Source: VRUE01 sp963702955
GTDB taxonomy: Bacteria; Actinomycetota; Thermoleophilia; Solirubrobacterales; 70-9
DNA: 64,000 nucleotides
Direction of reading: 5' to 3'
NCBI GenBank assembly: GCA_963702955.1
Contig: OY969774.1
Coordinates: 2,294,001 to 2,358,000 of the forward strand
Part shown: piece after piece, positions 41,641 to 49,172 of the stretch
Numbering within the stretch: the first letter of the stretch is position 1
Layout: every line of letters begins with the position of its first letter
Translations under genes and position numbers: made by a program
The notes under the pieces: model-generated
Database searches by the model: none
Told to the model about the DNA's origin: nothing
What the model saw: the letters and a program-made list of their open reading frames with translations, nothing else

Positions 41641-42858
41641 CTACAGCCCGTAGCTGCGCCCGATCACGTCGAGCATCACCTCGTCGGTGCCGGCGCCGAT
41701 CCGGTTGAGGCGGACGTCGCGGTAGGCACGCTCGATCTCGTACTCCTTCATGTAGCCGTAGCCGCCGAGGATCTGGATGCACTCGTCGGCGACCTCGCAG
41801 CCGACCCGGGAGGCGAAGAGCTTGGCCATCGTGATCTCCCGCACCGGGTACTCGCCGTTGCCGAAGCGCCAGGCGGTGGCATAGGTGAACTGCTTCGCCG
41901 CCTCGGTCTTGGTCGCCATCTCGGCGAACTTGTGGCGGATCGCCTGGAACTTGCCGATCGGCCGGCCGAAGGCTTCGCGCTCCTTCGCGTACTCGAGCGT
42001 CTTCTCGATCATCCGTTCACATCCCGCATGGGAGCCGGCGGCGGCGACCAGCCGCTCGCCCTGCAGCTCCCAGGCGATGTGGTAGAAGCCCTTGCCGACC
42101 TCGCCCAGCACCGCGTCGGCCGGCACGCGCAGGTCGTCGAAGGCCAGTTCGCCGGTGTCGGAGGCGTGCATCCCCATCTTCTCCAGCTCGGCCGAGACGG
42201 TGAAGCCGGGGACCTTCTCGCCGCTCTCGTCGCGCAGGTCGACGACGAACAGGGTGATGCCGCCGTGGCGCTCCTCGGGGTTCGTCTTTGCGACGAGGAC
42301 GATGAAGTCGGCGCGCGGCCCGTTGGTGATGAAGGTCTTGGAGCCGTTGATCACGTATTCGTCGCCGTCGCGGATCGCCGTCGTGCGGATGCCGGCGACG
42401 TCGGAGCCGGCGCCCGGCTCGGTGATCCCGAGGCAGCCGATCTTCTCGCCCTTCAGCCCCGGCGTCAGGTAGCGCTGCTTCTGCTCCTCGGTGCCGAGCA
42501 GGTGGATCGGCGGCAGCACCATGTCGCTCTGCACGGCGAAGCCCATGTTGGTCCCGCCCGAGCCGGAGTAGCTCATGCACTCGGCGCGGACCAGCGAGTA
42601 GAAGTAGTCGCCGCCCTGGCCGCCGTACTCCTCCGGGAAGCAGAGGCCGAGGAAGCCGAGCTCGCCGGCGCGCTTCATCGCCTCCGAGGGCCAGTAGGTG
42701 TCCTCCCACTCGTTGCGGTGCGGCCACAGCTCCTTCTTCACCCAGGCCTGCATCGACTCGCGCAGGTCTTCGTGCTCCTGGCTGAAGATGAAGTGCTTGC
42801 GCCCCGCCTCGAAGTCGGGCTTGATGACTTTGGACCCGTTGGTAGTCGCCGTCGCCAT
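41641..42858 (-). CDS. Acyl-CoA dehydrogenase
   Basis: A 405-residue paralogue of the next gene with the same layout (LGFLGLCFPEEYGGQGGDYF, LGITEPGAGSDVAGIRTTA, INGSKTFITNGPRADF, FGRPIGKFQAIRHKFAEM, QILGGYGYMKEYEIERAYRDVRLNRIGAGTDEVMLDV). With the divergent hydratase and carboxylase genes it suggests oxidation of a branched or odd-chain acyl-CoA. It is first in the minus-strand pair. GAGGAG upstream of the ATG supports the start. Confidence 0.9.
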   Translation of the reverse strand: MATATTNGSKVIKPDFEAGRKHFIFSQEHEDLRESMQAWVKKELWPHRNEWEDTYWPSEAMKRAGELGFLGLCFPEEYGGQGGDYFYSLVRAECMSYSGSGGTNMGFAVQSDMVLPPIHLLGTEEQKQRYLTPGLKGEKIGCLGITEPGAGSDVAGIRTTAIRDGDEYVINGSKTFITNGPRADFIVLVAKTNPEERHGGITLFVVDLRDESGEKVPGFTVSAELEKMGMHASDTGELAFDDLRVPADAVLGEVGKGFYHIAWELQGERLVAAAGSHAGCERMIEKTLEYAKEREAFGRPIGKFQAIRHKFAEMATKTEAAKQFTYATAWRFGNGEYPVREITMAKLFASRVGCEVADECIQILGGYGYMKEYEIERAYRDVRLNRIGAGTDEVMLDVIGRSYGL

Positions 42859-42888
42859 TCGTCTCTCCTCGTATCGCTGGTCGAAGGG

Positions 42889-42938
42889 GGCGTGCCGGGA
42901 GTTAGATACCTATGTGGGCACCAAATCACCGGCACGTC
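42889..42938. repeat. 50-bp palindromic element (copy 3)
   Basis: Ends GGCGTGCCGG...CCGGCACGTC with inner TTAG...(C)TATGTGGG and CCAAATCA. It is almost the exact reverse complement of the copy at 49112-49161: two internal differences, plus one in the terminal bases. It lies between divergent promoters of the acyl-CoA dehydrogenase and hydratase genes. Confidence 0.85.
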
Positions 42939-42983
42939 CGGCCGCGTGGACAGTAGCACTTCCCACTTTCGATGCGGGTCGGC

Positions 42984-42989
42984 TATGGT
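42984..42989 (+). promoter_or_regulatory. -10 element of the crotonase-AccD operon
   Basis: TATGGT ends nine bases before the ATG at 42999. Confidence 0.35.
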
Positions 42990-42998
42990 CCCGCCGGG

Positions 42999-43781
42999 AT
43001 GGACTACGAGCTCGTCACCTACGAGGTCGCCGGCGGGGTCGCCACGGTGACGCTGAACAACCCGGAGAAGCGCAACATGCTCTCCGGGCAGATGCTGGCC
43101 GAGCTGGTGGAGGCGATGAAGCGGGCCCGCGACGACGAGGACGTTCGTGCGGTCGTCCTCACCGGGGCCGGGGACAAAGCGTTTTGCGCCGGCGCCGATC
43201 TGGGCGGCTTCGCAGCCGACGTGCCGCTCGTCTCCAAACATTTTGCTTCCGATCTCTTCCTCGAGTTCTTCCGGCTGATGCCACGGCTCGGCAAGCCCTC
43301 GCTCTGTGCCGCCAACGGGCACGTGCTCGCGGGCGGGATGGGCCTCGCTCTCTCCTGCGACCTGCTGATCGCAAGGGAGGGCGCCACCTTCGGCACGCCG
43401 GAGATCAACGTCGGCGCCTTCCCCTACATGATCATGGCGATCATCTACCGCAACGTCCCGCGCAAGAAGGTCAACGAGATGATGCTGCTGGGCGAGCGGC
43501 TGAGCGCCGAGCAGGCGGTCGAGTACGGGCTCGCCAACAAGGCCGTGCCGGCGGAGGAGTTCGACGCCGCGGTCGCCGAGTGGGCGGGCAAGCTGGCCTC
43601 GAAGAGCCCGGTGCTGATGCGGCTCGGCCACGACGCGATGTACCGCCAGCAGGACATGGCGGTCAACGACGCGCTCGACTACCTGCGCTCGCAGCTCTCG
43701 CTCACCTTCTCGACCGAGGACATCGTCGAGGGCGTCACCGCGTTCTTCGAGAAGCGCGAGCCCGAATGGAAGGGACGGTAG
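42999..43781 (+). CDS. Enoyl-CoA hydratase (crotonase family)
   Basis: A 260-residue crotonase: VATVTLNNPEKRNMLSGQML, oxyanion residues in FCAGADLGGFA and NGHVLAGGMGLALSCDLL, and the catalytic glutamate region FGTPEINVGAFPYM. It hydrates an enoyl-CoA in beta-oxidation-like catabolism. It starts an operon in which the carboxyltransferase follows after 2 bases. The sequence before ATG 42999 is not conserved-looking. Confidence 0.88.
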   Translation: MDYELVTYEVAGGVATVTLNNPEKRNMLSGQMLAELVEAMKRARDDEDVRAVVLTGAGDKAFCAGADLGGFAADVPLVSKHFASDLFLEFFRLMPRLGKPSLCAANGHVLAGGMGLALSCDLLIAREGATFGTPEINVGAFPYMIMAIIYRNVPRKKVNEMMLLGERLSAEQAVEYGLANKAVPAEEFDAAVAEWAGKLASKSPVLMRLGHDAMYRQQDMAVNDALDYLRSQLSLTFSTEDIVEGVTAFFEKREPEWKGR

Positions 43782-43783
43782 GG

Positions 43784-45379
43784 ATGGCGAGCACCGAGCA
43801 AGAGCCGAAGCACCTGTTGCCGGGGGTCGCCCCGCTGGGCGAGCTGACCGAGCAGCTGCACGAGCGGCGCGAGCAGGCGAAGCTGGGCGGCGGCGAGGAG
43901 AAGATCGCCAAGCAGCACGAGCGCGGCAAGCTGACCGCGCGCGAGCGGATCGATCTGCTGGTCAACGCGGGTACCTTCGTCGAGCTGGGGATCCACGGCC
44001 GCCCCCACTTCGCCCAGCGCGCGATGGACGGCAAGGAGGCGCCGGCCGACGGCGTGATCACCGGCTGGGGCGACGTCGACGGCCGCCCGACCTGCGTCGC
44101 CGCCTACGACTTCACCGTGATGGCCGGCTCGATGGGGATGACCGGCGAGCTGAAGGTGACCCGCCTGCGCGAGATGGCGCTCTCGAAGCGGATGCCGTTC
44201 GTCTGGCTGCTCGACTCGGCCGGCGCCCGCATCCAGGAGGCCGCCGGCTCACTGTTCGCCGGCTCCGGCCACCTGTTCCGCGAGGAGGTCGAGATGTCGG
44301 GCGTGATCCCGATGGTCGCGGCGATGATGGGCCCCTGCGCGGCGGGCACCGCCTACATCCCGGCGCTCTCGGACTTCGTGCCGATGGTCTCCGGCCAGGG
44401 GGCGATGGCGCTCGCCGGGCCGCACCTGGTCAAAGCAGTCACCGGCGAGGACATCTCGATGGAGGAGCTCGGCGGCGCCAAGGTCCATTGCCGCAAGTCG
44501 GGGGTCGGGGACCTCGAGGTCAAGGACGACCCCGAGTGCATCGCGGCGGTCAAGACCTACCTCTCCTACTTCCCGTCCGACTGCGAGCGGAAGCCGCCGC
44601 TCGTCGAGACCGCCGACCCCGACGAGCGGATGTCGGAGAAGCTGCTGGAGATCGTCCCCGAGTCCTCGCGCCAGCCCTACGACATGTACGACGTGATCGC
44701 CGAGATCGTCAACGATGGCGAGTGGTTCGACCTGAAGCCGAAGTTCGCGAAGACGCTGATCACCTGCTTCGCCCGCTTCGGCGGCCAGCCGGTCGGGATC
44801 GTCGCCAATCAGCCGAAGCAGCTGGCCGGGATCCTCGACAACGACTCGGCCGACAAGGCGGCGCGCTTCATCAACCTCTGCGACGCCTTCAACGTGCCGC
44901 TGGTCTTCCTCCAGGACGTGCCCGGCTTCATGGTCGGCTCGAAAGTCGAGCACGCCGGGATCATCCGCCACGGGGCGAAGATGCTCTACGCGGTCAGCCG
45001 CGCCACGGTGCCGAAGGTGACGGTGATCGTCCGCAAGGCCTACGGCGCCGGCTACTACGTGATGTGCGGCAAGGCGTACGAGCCCGACCTGATCGTCGCC
45101 TGGCCCGGGGCGGAGATCTCGGTGATGGGGGCCGAGGGGGCGGTCAACATCATCGGCCGCTCGGCGATCGAGGCCTCCGACGACCCCGACGCGACCCGCG
45201 AGGCGATGCTGAACGCCGTCCGCGAGCAGATCGACCCCTACATCGCGGCGGGGAACGCGGTGATCGACGACATCATCGACCCCCGCGAGACGAGGCCGAC
45301 GATCGTCAAGGCGCTGCGGATGGCGCGAAACAAGCACGTCGAGAAGCCGCGCAAACGCCACGGGGTGATGCCGGTATGA
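43784..45379 (+). CDS. Acyl-CoA carboxylase carboxyltransferase (beta) subunit
   Basis: A 531-residue protein of the propionyl-/methylcrotonyl-/acyl-CoA carboxylase beta family: KQHERGKLTARERIDLLVNAGTFVE, PFVWLLDSAGARIQEAAGS, AGTAYIPALSDFVPMV, and in the second half FLQDVPGFMVGSKVEHAGIIRHGAKML and VIVRKAYGAGYYVMCGKAY. It transfers CO2 from biotin to an acyl-CoA. No biotin carboxylase gene is in the window; the 70-residue biotinyl protein at 30821 could be the carrier. GGAAGGGA upstream supports the ATG. Confidence 0.9.
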   Translation: MASTEQEPKHLLPGVAPLGELTEQLHERREQAKLGGGEEKIAKQHERGKLTARERIDLLVNAGTFVELGIHGRPHFAQRAMDGKEAPADGVITGWGDVDGRPTCVAAYDFTVMAGSMGMTGELKVTRLREMALSKRMPFVWLLDSAGARIQEAAGSLFAGSGHLFREEVEMSGVIPMVAAMMGPCAAGTAYIPALSDFVPMVSGQGAMALAGPHLVKAVTGEDISMEELGGAKVHCRKSGVGDLEVKDDPECIAAVKTYLSYFPSDCERKPPLVETADPDERMSEKLLEIVPESSRQPYDMYDVIAEIVNDGEWFDLKPKFAKTLITCFARFGGQPVGIVANQPKQLAGILDNDSADKAARFINLCDAFNVPLVFLQDVPGFMVGSKVEHAGIIRHGAKMLYAVSRATVPKVTVIVRKAYGAGYYVMCGKAYEPDLIVAWPGAEISVMGAEGAVNIIGRSAIEASDDPDATREAMLNAVREQIDPYIAAGNAVIDDIIDPRETRPTIVKALRMARNKHVEKPRKRHGVMPV

Positions 45380-45386
45380 GGTTGTC

Positions 45387-45423
45387 TGGCGACTTAGTCG
45401 GAATATGTGCGACTAACGCGCCA
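45387..45423. repeat. Palindromic element, TGGCGACTTAG class
   Basis: TGGCGACTTAGTCG and CGACTAACGCGCCA form imperfect arms (12 of 14 matching) around GAATATGTG. It shares TGGCGACTTAGT with the element over the bioD stop. It is intergenic, between the carboxyltransferase and BKACE genes. Confidence 0.6.
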
Positions 45424-45437
45424 ATGGGCGGTCGACA

Positions 45438-46340
45438 GTGAGCGCGTTCGACGATCCGGTGGTCATCAGCTGCAGCATCAGCGGCGTGATCGCCAACCGC
45501 GACCAGTGCCCGGCGATCCCCTACACGCCCGAGGAGTACGCCGCCGAGGCGCGGCGGGCGGTCGACGAGGGCGCCTCGCAGATCCACATCCACGCCCGCA
45601 AGCCGGACGGCACGCCCTCCTATGAGGTCGAGGACTTCTGCGCGATCACCGAGGCGATCCTGGCCGAGGTCGGCGACGTGATCGTCAACTACTCGACCGG
45701 GGCGATCGGGATCCCGATCGAGAAGCGGCTCGAGTACCTGCGCGAGCTGAGGCCCGACGTCGCCGCGCTCAACATGAGCTCGATGAACTACGCCAAGTAC
45801 AGCTCGCGGCGCAAGGACTTCGTCTTCAAGGCGGTCTTCGAGAACAGCTTCGACACGATCATCGAGTTCCTCACGGCGATGAAGGAGCTGGGGATCAAGC
45901 CCGAGCACGAGTGCTTCGACGCCGGCCACGTCGCCAACCTCGACCCGCTGATCGACATGGGTCTGCTCGACCGCACGCCGCTGCAGATCTCGCTGGTGAT
46001 GGGGGTCAACGGCGGCATCCGGCCGACCCCGCGCAACGTCGGCTTCATGGCCGACCAGATCCCCGGCGGCGCCGAGGGCTCCAACCAGTGGCAGACGATC
46101 GGCATCTCGCGCGACCAGTGGAAGCTGCTCGGGGCGGCGCTGGTGCTGGGCGGCAACGTCCGCGCCGGGGTCGAGGACAACCTCTACCTGCCGAACGGCG
46201 AGATGGCGAAGTCCAACGGCGAGCTGATCGCCAAGGCGCGGCAGATGGCCGAGGACGTCGGCCGCCGCGCCGCGAGCGTCGCCGAGGCCCGCGAGCTGCT
46301 CGGCGTGCCCGTCCGTGGCCATGAGCGATCTCCCGCTTAG
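45438..46340 (+). CDS. Beta-keto acid cleavage enzyme (BKACE, DUF849)
   Basis: A 300-residue TIM-barrel metalloenzyme. The Zn-binding HxH is in SQIHIHARKPDG, followed by NYSTGAIGIPIEKRLEYL and ECFDAGHVANLDPLIDMG. The family condenses a beta-keto acid with acetyl-CoA, giving a new acyl-CoA and acetoacetate. Its place between a carboxyltransferase and a CoA-transferase supports a role in breaking down a carboxylated acid. The GTG at 45438 is the start. Confidence 0.85.
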   Translation: MSAFDDPVVISCSISGVIANRDQCPAIPYTPEEYAAEARRAVDEGASQIHIHARKPDGTPSYEVEDFCAITEAILAEVGDVIVNYSTGAIGIPIEKRLEYLRELRPDVAALNMSSMNYAKYSSRRKDFVFKAVFENSFDTIIEFLTAMKELGIKPEHECFDAGHVANLDPLIDMGLLDRTPLQISLVMGVNGGIRPTPRNVGFMADQIPGGAEGSNQWQTIGISRDQWKLLGAALVLGGNVRAGVEDNLYLPNGEMAKSNGELIAKARQMAEDVGRRAASVAEARELLGVPVRGHERSPA

Positions 46341-47556
46341 CGACGTCAGGGTCCTCGACCTGACCCGGCTGCTCCCCGGCGGCTTCTGCTCGCTGCTGCT
46401 CGCCGACCTCGGCGCCGAGGTGCTGAAGGTCGAGGACACCGGCATGGGCGACTACATCCGCTGGGCGCCGCCCTACTACGGCTCCGACGAGCAGCAGGAG
46501 CTGGGCACCCGCTCGGCCCTCTACCTCTCGCTCAACCGCGGCAAGCGCTCGATCCGGCTCGACCTCAAGTCCGAGGCGGGGCGCGAGGCGCTGCTGCGCC
46601 TGGTCGAGCGCTACGACGTCGTCCTCGACGGCTTCCGCCCCGGCGTCCTCGACCGGCTCGGCGTCGGCTACGAGCGGATGCGCGAGGCCAACCCGGCGCT
46701 CGTCTTCTGCGCGATCACCGGCTACGGCCAGGACGGCCCCTACGCCCAGCGCGCCGGCCACGACATGAACTACCTCGGCCTGGTCGGGCTGCTCGGCCTG
46801 ACCGGGGCCAAGGACGGGCCGCCGGTGCAGTCGGGCGGCCAGGTCGCCGACCTCGGCGGCGGCGCCCTGATGGCGGCCTTCGGGGTGATGGCGGCCCTGC
46901 ACGAGCGCCGCCGCTCCGGCGAGGGGCAGATGGTCGACGTCTCGATGGCCGACGGCGCCCTCTCCTGGCTGGCGATGGTCGCCGGCCGCTGGTTCTGTGA
47001 CGGCGAGGTGCCGCGCCGCGGCGAGCAGCAGCTGGCCGGCGGACTGCTCTGCTACCTGCCCTACGAGGCGGCCGACGGCTGGGTCAGCTGCGGCGCCCTG
47101 GAGCCGAAGTTCTGGGCCGCCTTCTGCGCCGGGGTCGACCGCCCCGACCTGATCGAGTCCCAGTTCGAGGCGCCGGGCTCGGACGCCTGGCGCGAGGTCG
47201 CCGCGGTCTTCCGCTCGCGCACGCGCGCCGAGTGGAAGGCGTTCAACGACGAGCACGACTGCTGCATCGAGCCGGTCCTCGACCTCGACGAGGCGCTCGC
47301 CTCCGAGCTGGTCCGCGCCCGCCAGATGGTGGTCGAGATCGAGCAGCCGGGGCTCGGCACGGTGCGCCAGCTCGGCGCTCCGGTGAAGCTGAGCCGCACC
47401 CCCGCCGACCCGACCCGGCCGGCGCCGGCCTTCGGCGAGCACACCGACGAGGTGCTGCGCGAGGCCGGCTACTCCGAGCAGGAGGTGGCGGCGATGCTGG
47501 AGTCCGGCGCCGCGGCCGGCCCCGGCGCCGATTCCGTCACCACCTTCCGCGCATGA
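46315..47556 (+). CDS. CaiB/BaiF (family III) CoA-transferase or acyl-CoA racemase
   Basis: A 413-residue protein: VLDLTRLLPGGFCSLLLADLGAEVLKVED, SLNRGKRSIRLDLKSEAGREALLRL, ALVFCAITGYGQDGPYAQRAGHDMNYL (catalytic Asp) and MVDVSMADGALSWL. It matches the alpha-methylacyl-CoA racemase subgroup as much as true CoA-transferases. GTG 46315 or ATG 46321 are both possible. It overlaps the BKACE gene by 26 bases. Confidence 0.82.
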   Translation: MAMSDLPLSDVRVLDLTRLLPGGFCSLLLADLGAEVLKVEDTGMGDYIRWAPPYYGSDEQQELGTRSALYLSLNRGKRSIRLDLKSEAGREALLRLVERYDVVLDGFRPGVLDRLGVGYERMREANPALVFCAITGYGQDGPYAQRAGHDMNYLGLVGLLGLTGAKDGPPVQSGGQVADLGGGALMAAFGVMAALHERRRSGEGQMVDVSMADGALSWLAMVAGRWFCDGEVPRRGEQQLAGGLLCYLPYEAADGWVSCGALEPKFWAAFCAGVDRPDLIESQFEAPGSDAWREVAAVFRSRTRAEWKAFNDEHDCCIEPVLDLDEALASELVRARQMVVEIEQPGLGTVRQLGAPVKLSRTPADPTRPAPAFGEHTDEVLREAGYSEQEVAAMLESGAAAGPGADSVTTFRA

Positions 47557-48257
47557 GCGCCAACGCCGAGAAATCGCTCTTGAAGATGGGCGAGCTGGCC
47601 GAGGCCTCGGGCGTGCCGGTGCCGACGATCAAGCACTACCTGCGCGAGGGGTTGCTGCCCGAGCCGGTGAAGACGAGCCGCAACATGGCCTACTACCCGC
47701 CCGAGTTCGTCGACCGGATCAAGCTGATCAAGCAACTGCAGGAGGAGCGCTTCATGCCGCTGAAGGCGATCAAGGCGGTGCTCGACGAGGACCCGGAGCG
47801 GGCCCGCGCCCTGGTCGAGCTGGAGGACCGCATCCTCGACCGGGCGCTGGCCGACGAGCGCTCGCGGACCAGCGCCGCCGAGGCCCGCGAGCGCTACGGC
47901 ATCCCCAAGGAGGTGCTCGACCGGCTCGAGGAGCTCGAGGTGCTGAGCCCCAACAGCCGCGGCTACTCGCCCTCCGACATCAAGATCGTCGAGGCGATCG
48001 GCCGCTTCCGCGCCGGCGGCTACGACGAGGAGATCGGCTTCACCGTCTACGACACCCTGCGCTACAAGACGGCGATCGAAGAGCTGGTCCGCCAGGAGGT
48101 CGACGTGGTGATGAGCCGCCTCGCCGGCGAGGTCCCGCCCGAGCGCGTGGTCGAGATGCTCGAAGCCGGCGCCCAGCCGCTGCAGGACCTGATCGCCGCC
48201 CTGCACACGAAGCTGATGGTCGCCGAGCTCGAGCGCCATCGCGCCGGTCGAGGCTAG
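47553..48257 (+). CDS. MerR-family transcriptional regulator
   Basis: A 234-residue protein with an N-terminal MerR helix-turn-helix (LLKMGELAEASGVPVPTIKHYLREGLLPEPVKTSRNMAYYPPEFVDRIKLIKQLQEERFMPLKAIK) and a long C-terminal helical domain without the usual Cys of metal sensors. A second MerR-like segment (YGIPKEVLDRLEELEVLSPNSRGYSPSDIKIVEAIG) may be a duplicated half. It overlaps the preceding CoA-transferase gene (ATGA) and probably controls the acyl-CoA operon. Confidence 0.8.
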   Translation: MSANAEKSLLKMGELAEASGVPVPTIKHYLREGLLPEPVKTSRNMAYYPPEFVDRIKLIKQLQEERFMPLKAIKAVLDEDPERARALVELEDRILDRALADERSRTSAAEARERYGIPKEVLDRLEELEVLSPNSRGYSPSDIKIVEAIGRFRAGGYDEEIGFTVYDTLRYKTAIEELVRQEVDVVMSRLAGEVPPERVVEMLEAGAQPLQDLIAALHTKLMVAELERHRAGRG

Positions 48258-48260
48258 GCT
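48255..48260 (+). promoter_or_regulatory. -10 element of the SDR gene at 48267
   Basis: TAGGCT ends six bases before the GTG at 48267; it overlaps the last codon of the merR gene. Confidence 0.4.
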
Positions 48261-48266
48261 GCGCCG

Positions 48267-49109
48267 GTGAGATCGGTTCTGGTCACCGGGGCGTCGACGG
48301 GGATCGGGCGGGCGACGGCGCTGCGGATGGACCGCGAGGGATGGCGGGTGTTCGCCGGGGTGCGCAAGGAGGCCGACGCCGACTCGCTGCGCGAGGCCGG
48401 CTCGGAGCGGCTGGAGCCGCTGATCCTCGACGTCACCGACGCCGCCCAGATCGCCGCTGCGGCGGAGCGGATCGGCGGCGAGACGGGGGAGGCGGGCCTG
48501 GACGGACTCGTCAACAACGCCGGCATCGCCATCGGCGGGCCGCTGGAGACGCTGCCGATCGACGACTTCCGGCGCCAGATCGAGGTCAACCTGACCGCCC
48601 ACGTCGCGGTCACCCAGGCGATGCTGCCGGCGATCCGGCGGGCGCGCGGGCGGGTCGTCTTCATCACCTCGATCGGCGGCCTGATGGCGGTGCCGATGTT
48701 CGGCGCCTACCACGCGGCCAAGTTCGGGCTGGAGGCGGTCGGCGACGTCTTCCGCCAGGAGCTGCGGCGATGGGGCATCTCGGTCTCGATCGTCGAGCCG
48801 GGCTCGATCGCGACGCCGATCTGGGAACGCGGGCAGGAGGAGGTCAACGCGATCGCCGAGCGGGTCGGCGACGGTCACGCCGAGCTCTACGGCGAGGCGA
48901 TGGAGGGGTTCCGCGAGATCGCGCGGAAGACCGGCGAGCGTGGCATCCCGCCCGAGAAGGTCGCCAGGGAGGTCGAGCACGCGCTGAGCGCCCGGCGCCC
49001 CCGCGTCCGCTACCTGGTCGGGCTCGACGCCCACGGCCAGGCTTTCGCCGCGAGGTGGCTACCCGTCCGCCTCGTCAACCGGATAGTCGCCCGCGCCACC
49101 GGCAACTGA
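48267..49109 (+). CDS. Short-chain dehydrogenase
   Basis: A 280-residue SDR: SVLVTGASTGIGRATALRMDREG, VNNAGIAIGGPLE, catalytic Ser in FITSIGGLM and YHAAKFG (YxxxK), EPGSIATPIWERG. It is of the retinol/steroid dehydrogenase-like type. It follows the merR gene by 9 bases but has its own -10 box. The 50-bp palindrome begins 2 bases after the stop. Confidence 0.85.
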   Translation: MRSVLVTGASTGIGRATALRMDREGWRVFAGVRKEADADSLREAGSERLEPLILDVTDAAQIAAAAERIGGETGEAGLDGLVNNAGIAIGGPLETLPIDDFRRQIEVNLTAHVAVTQAMLPAIRRARGRVVFITSIGGLMAVPMFGAYHAAKFGLEAVGDVFRQELRRWGISVSIVEPGSIATPIWERGQEEVNAIAERVGDGHAELYGEAMEGFREIARKTGERGIPPEKVAREVEHALSARRPRVRYLVGLDAHGQAFAARWLPVRLVNRIVARATGN

Positions 49110-49111
49110 CT

Positions 49112-49161
49112 GACGTGCCGGTGATTTAGTGCCCACATGGGTATCTAACTCCCGGCACGTC
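49112..49161. repeat. 50-bp palindromic element (copy 4)
   Basis: Ends GACGTGCCGG...CCGGCACGTC (the inverted end reads CTCCCGGCACGTC), centre GCCCACATGGGT. Nearly identical to the inverse of the copy at 42889. It lies between convergent genes, so it could also fold as an RNA hairpin at transcript ends. Confidence 0.85.
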
Positions 49162-49172
49162 CCCCCGCGGGG

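Noticed and set aside
43207..43222. GACGTGCCG inside the crotonase gene
   Set aside because: No opposing arm; normal coding sequence (ADVPLVSK).
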